In this document: piece after piece, positions 23,081 through 32,773 of the stretch
How positions within the stretch are numbered: position 1 is the stretch's first letter
Layout of the letters: each line of letters starts with the position of its first letter
Assembly: GCA_003151735.1 (NCBI GenBank)
Contig: PLYI01000066.1
Location: 1 to 49,070, forward strand
Direction: 5' to 3'
Source: Candidatus Bathyarchaeota archaeon
Lineage (GTDB): Archaea; Thermoproteota; Bathyarchaeia; Bathyarchaeales; Bathycorpusculaceae
DNA: 49,070 nt
The notes under the pieces: generated by a model
What the model saw: only the letters and a program-made list of their open reading frames with translations
What the model was told of the DNA's origin: nothing
Database searches by the model: none
Position numbers and translations under genes: made by a program

Positions 23081-23375
23081 TACTATACCACGATTTGATT
23101 TAATTGGGAGTTACTAATGAATCAAAACCTATAATGCCACTTAAAAAGATTACTTGGATAATTATCAAATTAACAGACTATTTTGAAAGTTGTCTTAAAT
23201 GCCAATCCCCAATGAAATCCACTAAGCGAATGCTCTTATCATGCAATTAAACGCACTAATAATCAGGATACCCCTTCATCGTCAGATAATTCAAGGCAAA
23301 TCAATATTTATGAAACTTTTAAAAAATAACCAAAACTTTTTCTGCAACAAAGCTAAATCTTCTTAGGAATCTTGA
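23081..23375. other. Divergent intergenic region between hdrA and the 23376 gene
   Basis: No gene is seen in 295 bases. For the plus gene there is an A/T box (ACTTTTAAAAAATA, about 23315-23328). For hdrA a CATTATAGG on the minus strand near 23131-23139 is a candidate TATA element. A GATACCCCTTC near 23267 is like the reverse of the G-rich motif, shorter. Confidence 0.4.
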
Positions 23376-24596
23376 ATGGCAAAATGGGCACATGAAATAA
23401 TCCTTGAAAACATGCCCCCCTTCAGCTGGCTGCCCAGAGGCTACAACGTTCTCCTGCAACTGATTCTAATGGAGATCGGAGGCACTCTACTAGCTCTCTT
23501 TCTGAATTTGCCCACGCAATCCATTATTTTCGGTTCCTTAGCAATATTTATCGTATCTATCTGGAGCTTCCTGATCTATCACATAGGCGTTACCATCCAT
23601 AAAATGGAGCCGCCATCAGCGCCTTTAGAAAAGAAAGTAGTGCAAGACTACCAAACTTCTCTTTTTAATCCCCGACATTACGAGTTGTATCTTGGATTAG
23701 CCGTTTTCGGTTTTCTTGTCGCTTACCTTATCTTCTTTGGTCAAAACCTTGTTAGCTATTGGCTAGGCGGAAAAGTTTCACCTGCGCCACTTTTCCTCAT
23801 AGGGCTCGTTCTATGGGATTTGTCGTACCGTTTGGGTGTGGGCATGTGGTCGGCTGCAATTGCTTTTCGACGCTCAGTAAACTTCCTATTCGTCTACGAG
23901 ACCCGCCCGAAAATGCGTTACACCGCTTACAGAGAACTGAACATTCTCAAAAAGATGGATAAAATAAACTTCGCCTTTGGACTTGTCACTTTGCTGCTTT
24001 ATCCTTTGTTCAGCTCCAACTTGCCCCTGTTTGTAGGACTCATAATTTATTCGGGCGGCATTCTGTTTTTTTCAGCAGCCTCTCTGTTTGCTATGGAACG
24101 GATTTACGGGTTTCCACATGAAGCGGTTTGGCTTCTGGAAGAATGCAAAGTTGCCTTTATCGGAACTTCCGACAAGAAAATGCAGCCACACTTGACACCT
24201 GTAATCTTCGTTTTCGTGGGCAACTCGCTATTCTTCATTACTTCAAAAGTTACAAAGAAAATCAAGAACATCCGAGAAAACCCAAAAATCGCTTTCTTAG
24301 TCGACTTCCGCGACGAGAACAATTTATACAATAACCGCGCGGTTTTGTTCACGGGAAAAGCAAAAGTCTACGGGATTTTCGACGCAATGTTAAATCTCAT
24401 TAAATTGATCAGGGTTCAAAGGGCTTTCTACAAAAAATATCCCGAGTACATGAATGAGTACAAAAAGGAAGAACGAAATCTGCCTCTTGCTTGGAGAACC
24501 ACAATATTCGTAAGCCGAATACCCATAGAAGTACAAACGGAAAAAATTGTTTATTGGCGGGAAGCAAGAGCCATTAAGCTTCCACTAGGTGAATAA
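23376..24596 (+). CDS. Membrane protein fused to an FMN split-barrel (PNPOx-like) domain
   Basis: This 406-residue protein has about six to seven membrane helices in the first 250 residues (for example SIIFGSLAIFIVSIWSFLIY, YLGLAVFGFLVAYLIFF and FVGLIIYSGGILFFSAASLF). The C-terminal part (about 255-400) is a pyridoxamine-phosphate-oxidase-like split barrel: VAFIGTSDKKMQPHLTPV, KIKNIRENPKIAFLVDF and the VLFTGKAKVYG strand. That fold binds FMN or F420. Its stop is followed by another split-barrel gene at one base distance. The pairing suggests a membrane-tied flavin or F420 oxidoreductase and a soluble partner. The function is not known. Confidence 0.75.
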   Translation: MAKWAHEIILENMPPFSWLPRGYNVLLQLILMEIGGTLLALFLNLPTQSIIFGSLAIFIVSIWSFLIYHIGVTIHKMEPPSAPLEKKVVQDYQTSLFNPRHYELYLGLAVFGFLVAYLIFFGQNLVSYWLGGKVSPAPLFLIGLVLWDLSYRLGVGMWSAAIAFRRSVNFLFVYETRPKMRYTAYRELNILKKMDKINFAFGLVTLLLYPLFSSNLPLFVGLIIYSGGILFFSAASLFAMERIYGFPHEAVWLLEECKVAFIGTSDKKMQPHLTPVIFVFVGNSLFFITSKVTKKIKNIRENPKIAFLVDFRDENNLYNNRAVLFTGKAKVYGIFDAMLNLIKLIRVQRAFYKKYPEYMNEYKKEERNLPLAWRTTIFVSRIPIEVQTEKIVYWREARAIKLPLGE

Positions 24597-24597
24597 C

Positions 24598-25152
24598 ATG
24601 GAAAAAACAAAGCTTCCTCCTGAAATGATTGAGGTCCTTACAACAAGCCATTTTTCTTATTTGTGCACAACCGACCAGAAAAATCAGCCACATATTACGC
24701 CGATGTTCTATGTTTTTGACGAGAAAACCAATGATATATTTATTTTAGCCTCTTCTAACTCGAAGAAAATGCATAATATCAAGCTTAACCCCAAAATCGC
24801 CCTAACAATAGATGTTAGAGACCCAATTAACCCCTTCAACAACCATGGTGTAATGGTACAGGGTACAGCAATAGTTGAAAAAACAGAGCCCGGAATTGGC
24901 AAAGAGGTGCCTCATGTCGCCATGTACCTTGAGGGTCAAGCTTTCGTCGAAAAAACTGAGCAGGAAACTGAAGAAGAGAAATTGGCTCAAGCGTCTAAAG
25001 CTTTTGCAGAGAAATATCCTGTCCTTTTAGAAGCTCAGTCGCCTGTAGTTGGTGAAGTCAAAAAATTCTCTGAAAAACTAGTAAAAATTGTGCCTAAAAG
25101 AATGGTATTCTGGAAAGGTCCTAACTTCATTACAGTTAACTTAAATAAATAA
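24598..25152 (+). CDS. Soluble FMN split-barrel (PNPOx-like) protein
   Basis: The 184-residue protein is a pyridoxamine 5'-phosphate oxidase-like domain: SHFSYLCTTDQKNQPHITPM, KMHNIKLNPKIALTIDVRD and VMVQGTAIVEK fit the strand order. A 60-residue acidic section (GQAFVEKTEQETEEEKLA...) is inserted before the last strand (PKRMVFWKGPNFITV). It is similar to the C-terminal part of the preceding protein, so a duplication is likely. I take ATG 24598 over GTG 24589, which lies inside the previous gene's stop. The cofactor may be FMN, heme or F420. Confidence 0.85.
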   Translation: MEKTKLPPEMIEVLTTSHFSYLCTTDQKNQPHITPMFYVFDEKTNDIFILASSNSKKMHNIKLNPKIALTIDVRDPINPFNNHGVMVQGTAIVEKTEPGIGKEVPHVAMYLEGQAFVEKTEQETEEEKLAQASKAFAEKYPVLLEAQSPVVGEVKKFSEKLVKIVPKRMVFWKGPNFITVNLNK

Positions 25153-25255
25153 AAGAGGGCAGGGTTTGCTTTGCGCTAACCCCCTCCCCTTATATAAAGC
25201 AAGCATAGATTGGCTTAAGAGCTGTCAACTAAGTCTCGCAGTTCTGCTGATATCT

Positions 25256-26701
25256 TTAAATGGTTAAAGCTTGGGCAATAACAGGGACAAGACCTAGTCC
25301 AAGAATTATTGTTAATGACGCTGCGATGATTATAACGATCACTTCTGGATCTTTAAAGTGTTCTTTCGCTTGCACGCTTTCACCTGAAGGTCTCGTGGTG
25401 AATATCGATAATATTATTTGACCGTAGTAACCGACGGATATTCCTGTGTTGATGATTGCTATAAGCGTTAGCCACCATGCAGTTTGTAAAGGCGCAATGA
25501 AGAGGTAAAGGAACTTACTCCAGAAACCCAGCAACGGAGGCATGCCAATTAAGCTTAGAACGAGAATGCCTATGCCGATGGATAAGATGGGCATTTTTCG
25601 CCAAAGCCCACTGATACCACTTAGGTCTGTCCGTATGCCTTTTTGCTCTATGTAGGCTAGTGCAATGAAAACCCCGGAAGTGGCTAAAATATACGTAGTG
25701 AGATGCAGAGCGATCCCTTGAACGCCGATTGCCGCTCCCGCCCCGCTTGTTGCTGCTGCGAAGCCGACTAAAATGTAGCCTACTTGTGCAATGCTACTGT
25801 AAGCCATCATTCTCTGCACGTTTCGTTGAATCAACGCTGCAATATTGCCAAATGTCATTGTAACTATGGCAAGAACGGAAAAAAGAATAAACCATCTATC
25901 GCCTAGAAGAGAGGCGAATGGATAGAGGACACGGAAAAGCGCGATTACGCCAGCCGCCTTCAGTACGGTAGAAATGAAGGAAACGGTAATGGGATTAACA
26001 CCGCCGTAAACGTCAGGTAGCCAGCCATGGAAAGGCACAATGCCTATTTTGAAGCCGATTCCTACGATAAGCATTACTAACGCTATCAGCGTTAGCGGCA
26101 AATTCGCTGAGGTTGCAGCTTTTGCGATCAAGTTCATGTCAGTTGTTGCACCCGTTAAGCCGATGAGGATTGCGATTCCAAAGAGCAGGAAAACTGAGGC
26201 AAGAACACCCATAAGTGCATATTTGCTTGCACCTTCAAGGGCAGCTTCATCTTTCTTAAGTGCGACAAGAGCGTAAGCAGCGACGGATACAAGAGCCCAA
26301 GCTGCCAAGAGAAGAACTAAGTCGTTAACCGAAACTAAGTAGTAAACTCCAACTGTTATGAGAAGCAGCAGCGAGAAATAACTGGGCGCTGTAGTCCACT
26401 TTTTGGTTTGGTTAAATGAAGCAAAAGTTACCAGAGAAGCGGCGACGCTAACAATCAGAAACAGGAAGGCGCCGTAGCTGTCTATTTTGAGTGCTCCGTT
26501 GTAGATGATTGTTGGAGCTTGATTCAGAGTTAGGTATAGTAAACCTGCTGATAGGAATATTGCAATTAAGGTTGCTGCTAAGCTCGCGTATCGGCTGACT
26601 TTTATTTTCAATCCGTAATCTATTGTTGGAACAACCAAGCCTATGCCGACTACTATTATTCCAAGCGAATCAAGTATAGCTTCTATAGCTGAAATTGGCA
26701 T
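25256..26701 (-). CDS. nuoN: Complex I antiporter-like subunit N
   Basis: This 481-residue membrane protein is the NuoN/FpoN proton-pumping subunit: about 14 hydrophobic helices, including the conserved lysine regions (ALKKDEAALEGASKYALMG) and FKIGIVPFHGWLPDVYGG, the broken-helix signature shared by L, M and N. The C-terminus ends in a helix of the IIAASLTIILGLG type. It begins directly at the end of nuoL (no gap) and is the last gene of the unit. Its role is to move protons or Na+ coupled to quinone-site reactions. Confidence 0.95.
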   Translation of the reverse strand: MPISAIEAILDSLGIIVVGIGLVVPTIDYGLKIKVSRYASLAATLIAIFLSAGLLYLTLNQAPTIIYNGALKIDSYGAFLFLIVSVAASLVTFASFNQTKKWTTAPSYFSLLLLITVGVYYLVSVNDLVLLLAAWALVSVAAYALVALKKDEAALEGASKYALMGVLASVFLLFGIAILIGLTGATTDMNLIAKAATSANLPLTLIALVMLIVGIGFKIGIVPFHGWLPDVYGGVNPITVSFISTVLKAAGVIALFRVLYPFASLLGDRWFILFSVLAIVTMTFGNIAALIQRNVQRMMAYSSIAQVGYILVGFAAATSGAGAAIGVQGIALHLTTYILATSGVFIALAYIEQKGIRTDLSGISGLWRKMPILSIGIGILVLSLIGMPPLLGFWSKFLYLFIAPLQTAWWLTLIAIINTGISVGYYGQIILSIFTTRPSGESVQAKEHFKDPEVIVIIIAASLTIILGLGLVPVIAQALTI

Positions 26702-28843
26702 CTAAAGTAACCCCCATAGCAAGAACACCATCAACAAAACGAATCCAATTACCAATAACAGTAAATAATGATTGATTTTTCCAGTTTGAATCTTTCTAAA
26801 ACTATTCGAAATTGAAAGAGCTGCTTTGGCAATTGCGATGTTATAGAATCTGTCAATTCCACCGGTTTCGAAGAACTTGAAGCCTAGTTTGTAGGTTTTG
26901 GTTGTAAACCATGGAATGAATCCGTGGTAGAAGCCGTCGATGATTTTTGTGTCAAACCATTTGAAGATGCCCCTGTATAGTCTGCTTCCTCCGTTAACAA
27001 AGATTTTGTAATAGACGGATTGGATGTACCAGCGTTGATAAAGGAAATCGTGAATTGCCCTGAAGCCGTGGCTGACCTCCATTTTAGCTGCGATGTTTTT
27101 CTGGAAATTCGGTTTCCCATAAATCATGTAAGCTAAAGCTAATCCAACTGCGAGCATGCCTAAGGATAAGCCCGTAGTTAACGGGTCGAGACTAACTTGG
27201 AAGACAGTTGGCTTATTCACCAGTCCCAACACGCTCTTGGTTAATGCAGCGTAGAAGTCTCCTCCCAAAAAGAACCAGAATACTCCTAAAACGAGGCTAG
27301 CTAGCGCCAATACGAAGTAAGGTCCGACCATCAGCAAGCTGGTTTTATGAAGTTTATGGGTTTCAGCCAGCTGTGTGACGTTTGGGGATGGCTGAGTACG
27401 GAAGGTTCGAATTACGAGCCTAGCGGAGTAGAAGGCAGTTATAGCTATTGTGCAGACCGCTAGCGTTATCGGAATGATAAGTCCAGTTTGGTAAACGCTT
27501 TCAATCATGCTATCTTTTGTCCAGAACCCAATTAGCGGCGGCAGACCAGCAAGACTTAGAGCTGAGACAAGCATGGCAATGAATGTATACTTCATGTATT
27601 TGGATAATCCGCCCATATCGGTTATGAACCTAGAGCCAACAGTGTGGATGACTGCTCCAGCGGCGAGAAACAGGGCTGCTTTAAAAACTCCGTGAGCCAT
27701 AAGCTGACCAAAAGCTGCGATGAAACCGTTTGTGAAGTCAGGAATGAGCCCCGCGGAACCCGCTGCCATGAACATGTACCCAAGTTGGGAAGCGGTGGAG
27801 AACGCCAAAATAAGTTTCAGCTCTTTAGCCACGATAGCCTGGGTCGCCATGAAAAACGCTGTGAAAGCACCGATGTAAACTACTATGGTGAAGAAAATAG
27901 TGACGCTTGAAGCCGATGCCGGCATAGTTGTCCTCAAAACTGTGAGCACTAAGAAGAAGATTGGCATGAATCGGAGCATGAAGAACACTCCTGCTTTAAC
28001 CATTGTTGCTGCATGGATGAGTGCGCTAACTGAGGTTGGGCCAGTCATAGCTGTTACAAGCCACTCGTGGAAGGGGAACTGTGCGCTTTTTGCGAATGCA
28101 CCCAACGAGAAGAACATAAGGAATGGAAGCAAGAGGCCGCGGATTGCCATAGCTGGACCCCAAGTGCCGGCGCCCGCTGCCATGTCTGGAATGCTTAGGG
28201 TATGTGTGAAGGCGTAGATGAGAGCTATTCCCGCGATGAAGCCGACGTCGCCAAGTCGCGTGAAAATTAAAGCTCGTACGCCGCTGTGGCTTGGGGAAAA
28301 TTCCATCGAGGTTCCTAGCGCTTTGCCGCCAGGGTCCCCAACCCAATTTTTCTTTTCATCAGTAAACCAGTGCCCTATGAGGGCGTAGGATGCTAAGCCT
28401 GTGCCTTCCCAACCGATGAAAGTTAAAAGGAGGTTGCTGGAGAGCACGATAAGCATCATGCTGCCGGTGAAGAAGCTAAAGAAGAACCAATATCTGCTTA
28501 AACCTGAATCGTCCTCCATGTATTTTACGCTGTACACAGCAATCAAGAAGCAAAGCCACGCTACTATGACCACCATGAAGGCGGCTAAACTGTCAACGTA
28601 GAGTCCGAAGTCCACGTTTAACGCGGGGATCCAAGGCACAGAAAACCGAACTACGCCCGTACTGCTTTCTAGAACGCTCTTGAGTAGAAGTGTTGCTGAA
28701 ACGGCGGTGACGAGAAGTGAACCAACTGAAATTGCATTTCTGAACTTGTTCTTTTTCAGAATCATAGAAAGGAAAAGGACCAGAGCTGCCCCTACAAAAG
28801 GTGCTGCCCACGTCACATTTGCTACTATTTCGTTCAGACTCAT
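26702..28843 (-). CDS. nuoL: Complex I antiporter-like subunit L
   Basis: This 713-residue protein is the NuoL/FpoL subunit. It shows WEGTGLASYALIGHWF, FAKSAQFPFHEWLVTAMTGP, and PTSVSALIHAATMVKAGVF. It ends in a long lateral helix and a last membrane helix (LLLLVIGFVLLMVFLLWG). The length exceeds nuoM and nuoN by the usual lateral-arm extension. In this operon it comes after nuoM, not before it. The nine-base gap from nuoM indicates coupling. Confidence 0.96.
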   Translation of the reverse strand: MSLNEIVANVTWAAPFVGAALVLFLSMILKKNKFRNAISVGSLLVTAVSATLLLKSVLESSTGVVRFSVPWIPALNVDFGLYVDSLAAFMVVIVAWLCFLIAVYSVKYMEDDSGLSRYWFFFSFFTGSMMLIVLSSNLLLTFIGWEGTGLASYALIGHWFTDEKKNWVGDPGGKALGTSMEFSPSHSGVRALIFTRLGDVGFIAGIALIYAFTHTLSIPDMAAGAGTWGPAMAIRGLLLPFLMFFSLGAFAKSAQFPFHEWLVTAMTGPTSVSALIHAATMVKAGVFFMLRFMPIFFLVLTVLRTTMPASASSVTIFFTIVVYIGAFTAFFMATQAIVAKELKLILAFSTASQLGYMFMAAGSAGLIPDFTNGFIAAFGQLMAHGVFKAALFLAAGAVIHTVGSRFITDMGGLSKYMKYTFIAMLVSALSLAGLPPLIGFWTKDSMIESVYQTGLIIPITLAVCTIAITAFYSARLVIRTFRTQPSPNVTQLAETHKLHKTSLLMVGPYFVLALASLVLGVFWFFLGGDFYAALTKSVLGLVNKPTVFQVSLDPLTTGLSLGMLAVGLALAYMIYGKPNFQKNIAAKMEVSHGFRAIHDFLYQRWYIQSVYYKIFVNGGSRLYRGIFKWFDTKIIDGFYHGFIPWFTTKTYKLGFKFFETGGIDRFYNIAIAKAALSISNSFRKIQTGKINHYLLLLVIGFVLLMVFLLWGLL

Positions 28844-28851
28844 GTTATTTT

Positions 28852-30399
28852 CTACCCTGTGAAGGCGCTAAGAAACTTTGTGAGAGGATCGATAAAGATT
28901 CCTGGGAAGAAGAACAGCAGGACACCGACCACCGCAATTATGATAATGGGTATAAGGATAGCCTTCTTAACTTCCAATCCCTCGCCTTTTGGTTGGTCCG
29001 GCGAAGGTTGGCCGAAAAAGATGCGTTTCATGGTTATGAAGGCATAAGCTGTTGACAATCCAATGGCAACCAGCAACCCAATCACCATGAGAATAAAGGC
29101 TGTTGATCCCATTGCTTGCGCTCTGCCTACTGCCCCAAAGACTATGAGCACTTCACTCCAAAGCCCAAGTGAAGGCGGAATGCCCGTTATCTGCATGAAG
29201 CCAAGAAGTGCCAGGGCGGCGGTTATAGGCATTTTTGTTGCTAATCCACCCATTTTGCTAAGACTTCGCAAGCCGCCGAATTTCACAATAAGCACACCTG
29301 CAACGGAGAATAAGATTGCCTTACCTATGGCGTGAGTCGCAAACTGCAGCATTGCACCAGAAATTCCAAGCGTGTTCATGCTTGCAATACCAAGCAGCAT
29401 ATAGCCCATTTGGGAAACGCTTGAGTAGGCAAGCATTCGTTTGAAGTCGTCTTGAGCAAGCGACATAAGCCCACCGTAAATCATAGTGACCAAGGCGAGA
29501 ACCATGAGGTAAACTGAGGCATCAGCTAGTACAGTTGGAAACATTATGAAAACTATTCTTGCCAAGGCATAGCCGCCGATGCCGATTAAGCAAGGCGAAA
29601 GCAGGGCAGATACTGGAGTAGGTGATTCAGCGTGGGCGTAAGGCAACCAAATGTGAACGCCGAAGACAGCCATTTTGATAAATAGACCAATCATAATGGC
29701 AACGGCTGTGAATATCAGTATAGAACTGGGCAAAGTTGTCCAAAGTGTCGTGTTAAATGTTAAGGTCTGCATGTTCAGGATGTCAAAGGTTCCTGAGTAA
29801 AATCCGAAAGTGATTGAACCGATCAGGAATAGTAAAGCACCTACGTGGGTCCAAATCAAATACATCAATGCGATTCTTTCTCGTTTTCCGTAGCCGTAGA
29901 ATGCGATAAGCAGGAAGCTTGGAACCAAGGTTAATTCAAGGAAGATGTAAAACTCAATTAGGTTTGTCGCCAGTGCACATCCGAGCATTGCTGCAGAGAA
30001 CATAACATAGAGCATGTAGTAAGTGCCCCATGACGGTTTGTTGGATTTTTCATGCTCCATCTCTTCGAAGCGGTGCTTCATATAAGGAACCGAATAAATT
30101 GAAATCAACATTGTAACTAACGCTATAGAAAAGGCAATTGGGGCGCTCAAGCCGTCAAGCAGCATTGAAAAGGATCCGACGCGTGCAGCACTGAAGTATA
30201 CTGGATCCACAATTCCGGGGCTAATTCCCGGGATAAATAGTAAAATGGAAATAACAGCAAGCGGGAAAGCTAAAAGCGCGGTGCTTATCGCTGCTAAACC
30301 TTTCTGGCTAGTCTTTTTACCAATTAGGGGTAGGAAAATGGAGGCCACTAAGGGCACAACAACGATTGAAAGTAGAACGGGCATGCTTAGTTGAATCAT
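28852..30399 (-). CDS. nuoM: Complex I antiporter-like subunit M
   Basis: This 515-residue protein is the NuoM/FpoM subunit, with EFYIFLELTLVPSFLLIAFYG, IKMAVFGVHIWLPYAHAESP (typical of M: HAEAP) and TPVSALLSPCLIGIGGYALAR. About 14 helices are present. The gene starts five bases after nuoK. Confidence 0.95.
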   Translation of the reverse strand: MIQLSMPVLLSIVVVPLVASIFLPLIGKKTSQKGLAAISTALLAFPLAVISILLFIPGISPGIVDPVYFSAARVGSFSMLLDGLSAPIAFSIALVTMLISIYSVPYMKHRFEEMEHEKSNKPSWGTYYMLYVMFSAAMLGCALATNLIEFYIFLELTLVPSFLLIAFYGYGKRERIALMYLIWTHVGALLFLIGSITFGFYSGTFDILNMQTLTFNTTLWTTLPSSILIFTAVAIMIGLFIKMAVFGVHIWLPYAHAESPTPVSALLSPCLIGIGGYALARIVFIMFPTVLADASVYLMVLALVTMIYGGLMSLAQDDFKRMLAYSSVSQMGYMLLGIASMNTLGISGAMLQFATHAIGKAILFSVAGVLIVKFGGLRSLSKMGGLATKMPITAALALLGFMQITGIPPSLGLWSEVLIVFGAVGRAQAMGSTAFILMVIGLLVAIGLSTAYAFITMKRIFFGQPSPDQPKGEGLEVKKAILIPIIIIAVVGVLLFFFPGIFIDPLTKFLSAFTG

Positions 30400-30404
30400 A
30401 TTGT

Positions 30405-30710
30405 TTAACCTCTTGACTCCTTTAATTCGTAGACATCTGTTCGTTTCTTAATTCGATACATTAAAACTGCAATTGAGATGAGTATGCCCACGTCGGCAGC
30501 CGCTATTCCGGTTGCAAGCAATGCAACTACTTCTCCTGTAGCGGGAGACGGGGACTCTGATGACAAAGCCACTAGCGCCAAGATGGCTGCATTAAAGTTA
30601 ACTTCCGTCGAAAGCAGCATTCTCAACATGGTTCTCTTCGTGATAATTCCATAGAGACCTATTGAAAACAAGATTGCAGACAAAACCAGGAATAAAACAG
30701 TTATATCCAT
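30405..30710 (-). CDS. nuoK: Complex I subunit K
   Basis: This 101-residue three-helix subunit has the NuoK form: start LFLVLSAILFSIGLYGIITKR, the RTMLRMLLSTEVNFNAAILA helix with its conserved Glu, and the last helix GIAAADVGILISIAVLMYR. I take the ATG at 30710, which shares its A with the nuoJ stop (TGATG); a TTG three bases upstream is an alternative. Confidence 0.95.
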   Translation of the reverse strand: MDITVLFLVLSAILFSIGLYGIITKRTMLRMLLSTEVNFNAAILALVALSSESPSPATGEVVALLATGIAAADVGILISIAVLMYRIKKRTDVYELKESRG

Positions 30711-31219
30711 CAAGTTGCCTCCTCTTTTCGAGCTATAGTTATTGCTTCAATCAAAGTGGTCACTAACGTTAGTGCAGCAATTAGAAGAGCAAAACCGTAT
30801 TTTTCAGTTAACAAACTAGCTAGTTCCCTGTAACTTATGTAGGAAGATTGAACTCCTCCTGTAAAATACATGGCAAAGACGCCACCAATCAGAACAGCCG
30901 CAACTACTACGGAAATTATCGCAACGATGCGGACGGGGCGCTCAACTGAAGGCGCCTCATCGAACATTGAGACTGAAAAGATTATGAAAGTAACCGCAGC
31001 CCCTATGTAAACTGAAACGAAAAATAACGCGAGGAAATTGAAGCCTAATAGTGTAAAGAGTGCAGCGTTTGCCATTCCCAATATGCCCAAGAACAAGGCG
31101 GAATATACAAGGGATTTATGCTGGACTACCAAGATTGCAGAAACCACGGAGAGAGCGGCTAACGCAATGAAGAGTATTACGCCGTAGTCAAATGGAAAAG
31201 CAAAGTCAAACAGGGTCAT
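30710..31219 (-). CDS. nuoJ: Complex I subunit J
   Basis: This 169-residue protein has five hydrophobic helices, with the NuoJ segment SLVYSALFLGILGMANAALF and FVSVYIGAAVTFIIFSVSMF. The last helix is followed by IEAITIARKEEAT. It overlaps nuoI by 14 bases and nuoK by one base. Confidence 0.93.
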   Translation of the reverse strand: MTLFDFAFPFDYGVILFIALAALSVVSAILVVQHKSLVYSALFLGILGMANAALFTLLGFNFLALFFVSVYIGAAVTFIIFSVSMFDEAPSVERPVRIVAIISVVVAAVLIGGVFAMYFTGGVQSSYISYRELASLLTEKYGFALLIAALTLVTTLIEAITIARKEEAT

Positions 31220-31712
31220 ATTTCAAACCTCTTTTTTCATCGAAAACCGGTTTTACCTTTTTCGGTTGTTTTTCAATCGGAGGACCTTTAGCGAAATCTG
31301 CTGGTTTTAGTTTCTGCTCGTCTAAGTTGAAGCATGCCTTGTCATGAATTAGCGACATTTCAAGTGCATTTACTGGGCAAATATCAACACAGAACCCACA
31401 GAAAATACACCGCTCATAAGTTAACCCGGGATGTCTGTGATTTGCAAAAAACTGGCGCAAAAATTCTCCAGTTAACCCGCGGCCGCACTCGGCGTCGGCC
31501 TCTGCTTTGTACATTTTAATGGCGTTTGACGGGCAAATTCGTGCGCATTGTTTGCAGCTTATGCAGACGTCGATGTTAAGTTTCAGCATGCCCTTGTAGT
31601 TAGGGGCGAAATCTTGTATGACTTCTGGATACATGAGGGTTGCGCGGGGCTTAAACAAGTATTTGACTCCTGTTGCGATGGTGTCTATATGGCCTCTAAC
31701 GTCTATGCCCAA
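31206..31712 (-). CDS. nuoI: Complex I subunit I (2x[4Fe-4S] ferredoxin-like)
   Basis: The 168-residue protein has two cluster motifs: C50-C53-C56-C60 (CISCKQCARICP) and C102-C105-C108-C112 (CIFCGFCVDICP), the N6a/N6b pair that feeds the NuoB cluster. An N-terminal amphipathic part (KYLFKPRATLMYPEV) docks on the membrane arm. The start is TTG with AGGAAG 3-8 bases ahead. Confidence 0.95.
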   Translation of the reverse strand: MGIDVRGHIDTIATGVKYLFKPRATLMYPEVIQDFAPNYKGMLKLNIDVCISCKQCARICPSNAIKMYKAEADAECGRGLTGEFLRQFFANHRHPGLTYERCIFCGFCVDICPVNALEMSLIHDKACFNLDEQKLKPADFAKGPPIEKQPKKVKPVFDEKRGLKYDPV

Positions 31713-31742
31713 AAGCTTCCTGCGAGTTTTCTGCTTATTTAT

Positions 31743-32771
31743 CTAGATAACCCCCAACCCAACTAGTACAAGAGCAAGAACGACGCCCAAGACTGCAAGT
31801 ATGAAAAGTTTATGCCACCCTAGCCGCAAGGCTTGGTCCAAGCGGTATCTTGGGTAGACGCTTCTCATAAAGACCGCCAGAGCCATCACTAATAGCGCTT
31901 TGACAAGCACAATGACGCCGGAAAATATCGCGGAAAACACTGGGTCTGGCGTTGTAATGTTTAGAAACATTGGGTTCCAGCCTCCTAAGAAAACAAGGGA
32001 GTAGAACAAGCTAAGCACATACAATTTTGCGTAGGGAGCGCCCAGACATAGAATGAAAACGATGCCGCTGTATTCGGTGTAAGGTCCGACCACGATTTCG
32101 CTTTCTGCTTCAGAGATATCGAAGGGAAAACGCGCTGTGGTCATCAATAGTGCACCGAAACAGGCAATTGCCGCCAGTGGATTTAGAACGATGCCCCAGA
32201 CGCCTGATTGTTTTTCTACAACTTGAATGAGGCTTAAAGTGTTGTAAGTTAGGGCCATGGAGAGAATGGAAATGAACAGGGGAATTTCATAACACATCAT
32301 TATGTAGCCTTCCCGCAAGCTACCAATGAAAGAAAACTTGTTGTTGCTGGACCAACCGATCAAAACAACCATTAAAGGACCTAATGTTCCAAGAGCGGGA
32401 ACCAAAAGCAAAGTCAAGTCACTCTGGGTAGCTGTGAAGGTGGCGCTTAGTGGAATAGCTACAATCGGCAATAAAGTGAAAGTAAAAAAGAATATTGGTG
32501 CAAGAATGAAGACTTTCTTATCTGAATCTTTTGGAATGATAAACTCGGAGAAGAGATATTTGAGCAGGTCAGCCATCATCTGTATGATGCCGCCGAATCT
32601 CTTGAAAATATACAAGGGACCATAGCGCATCTGTACTTTTGCTGTTAGTTTCCTTTCAAACCAGATGAGCAAGAGCAAAACAACTAGAAGCGTTATGAAC
32701 CCAGGGAAAATTAGAGGTATGAAAACGGGAGGAGACGTCAAGATCTGCCAAATTGTTTCAAATATGTCCAC
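31743..32771 (-). CDS. nuoH: Complex I subunit H
   Basis: This 342-residue membrane protein lines the quinone channel. It has WFERKLTAKVQMRYGPLYIFKRFG-type text after the first helix, the acidic segment PFDISEAESEIVVGPYTEYSG, and YPRYRLDQALRLGWHKLF near the end. All are diagnostic of NuoH/FpoH. The start is GTG, two bases after the nuoD stop. Confidence 0.96.
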   Translation of the reverse strand: MDIFETIWQILTSPPVFIPLIFPGFITLLVVLLLLIWFERKLTAKVQMRYGPLYIFKRFGGIIQMMADLLKYLFSEFIIPKDSDKKVFILAPIFFFTFTLLPIVAIPLSATFTATQSDLTLLLVPALGTLGPLMVVLIGWSSNNKFSFIGSLREGYIMMCYEIPLFISILSMALTYNTLSLIQVVEKQSGVWGIVLNPLAAIACFGALLMTTARFPFDISEAESEIVVGPYTEYSGIVFILCLGAPYAKLYVLSLFYSLVFLGGWNPMFLNITTPDPVFSAIFSGVIVLVKALLVMALAVFMRSVYPRYRLDQALRLGWHKLFILAVLGVVLALVLVGLGVI

Positions 32772-32773
32772 GG

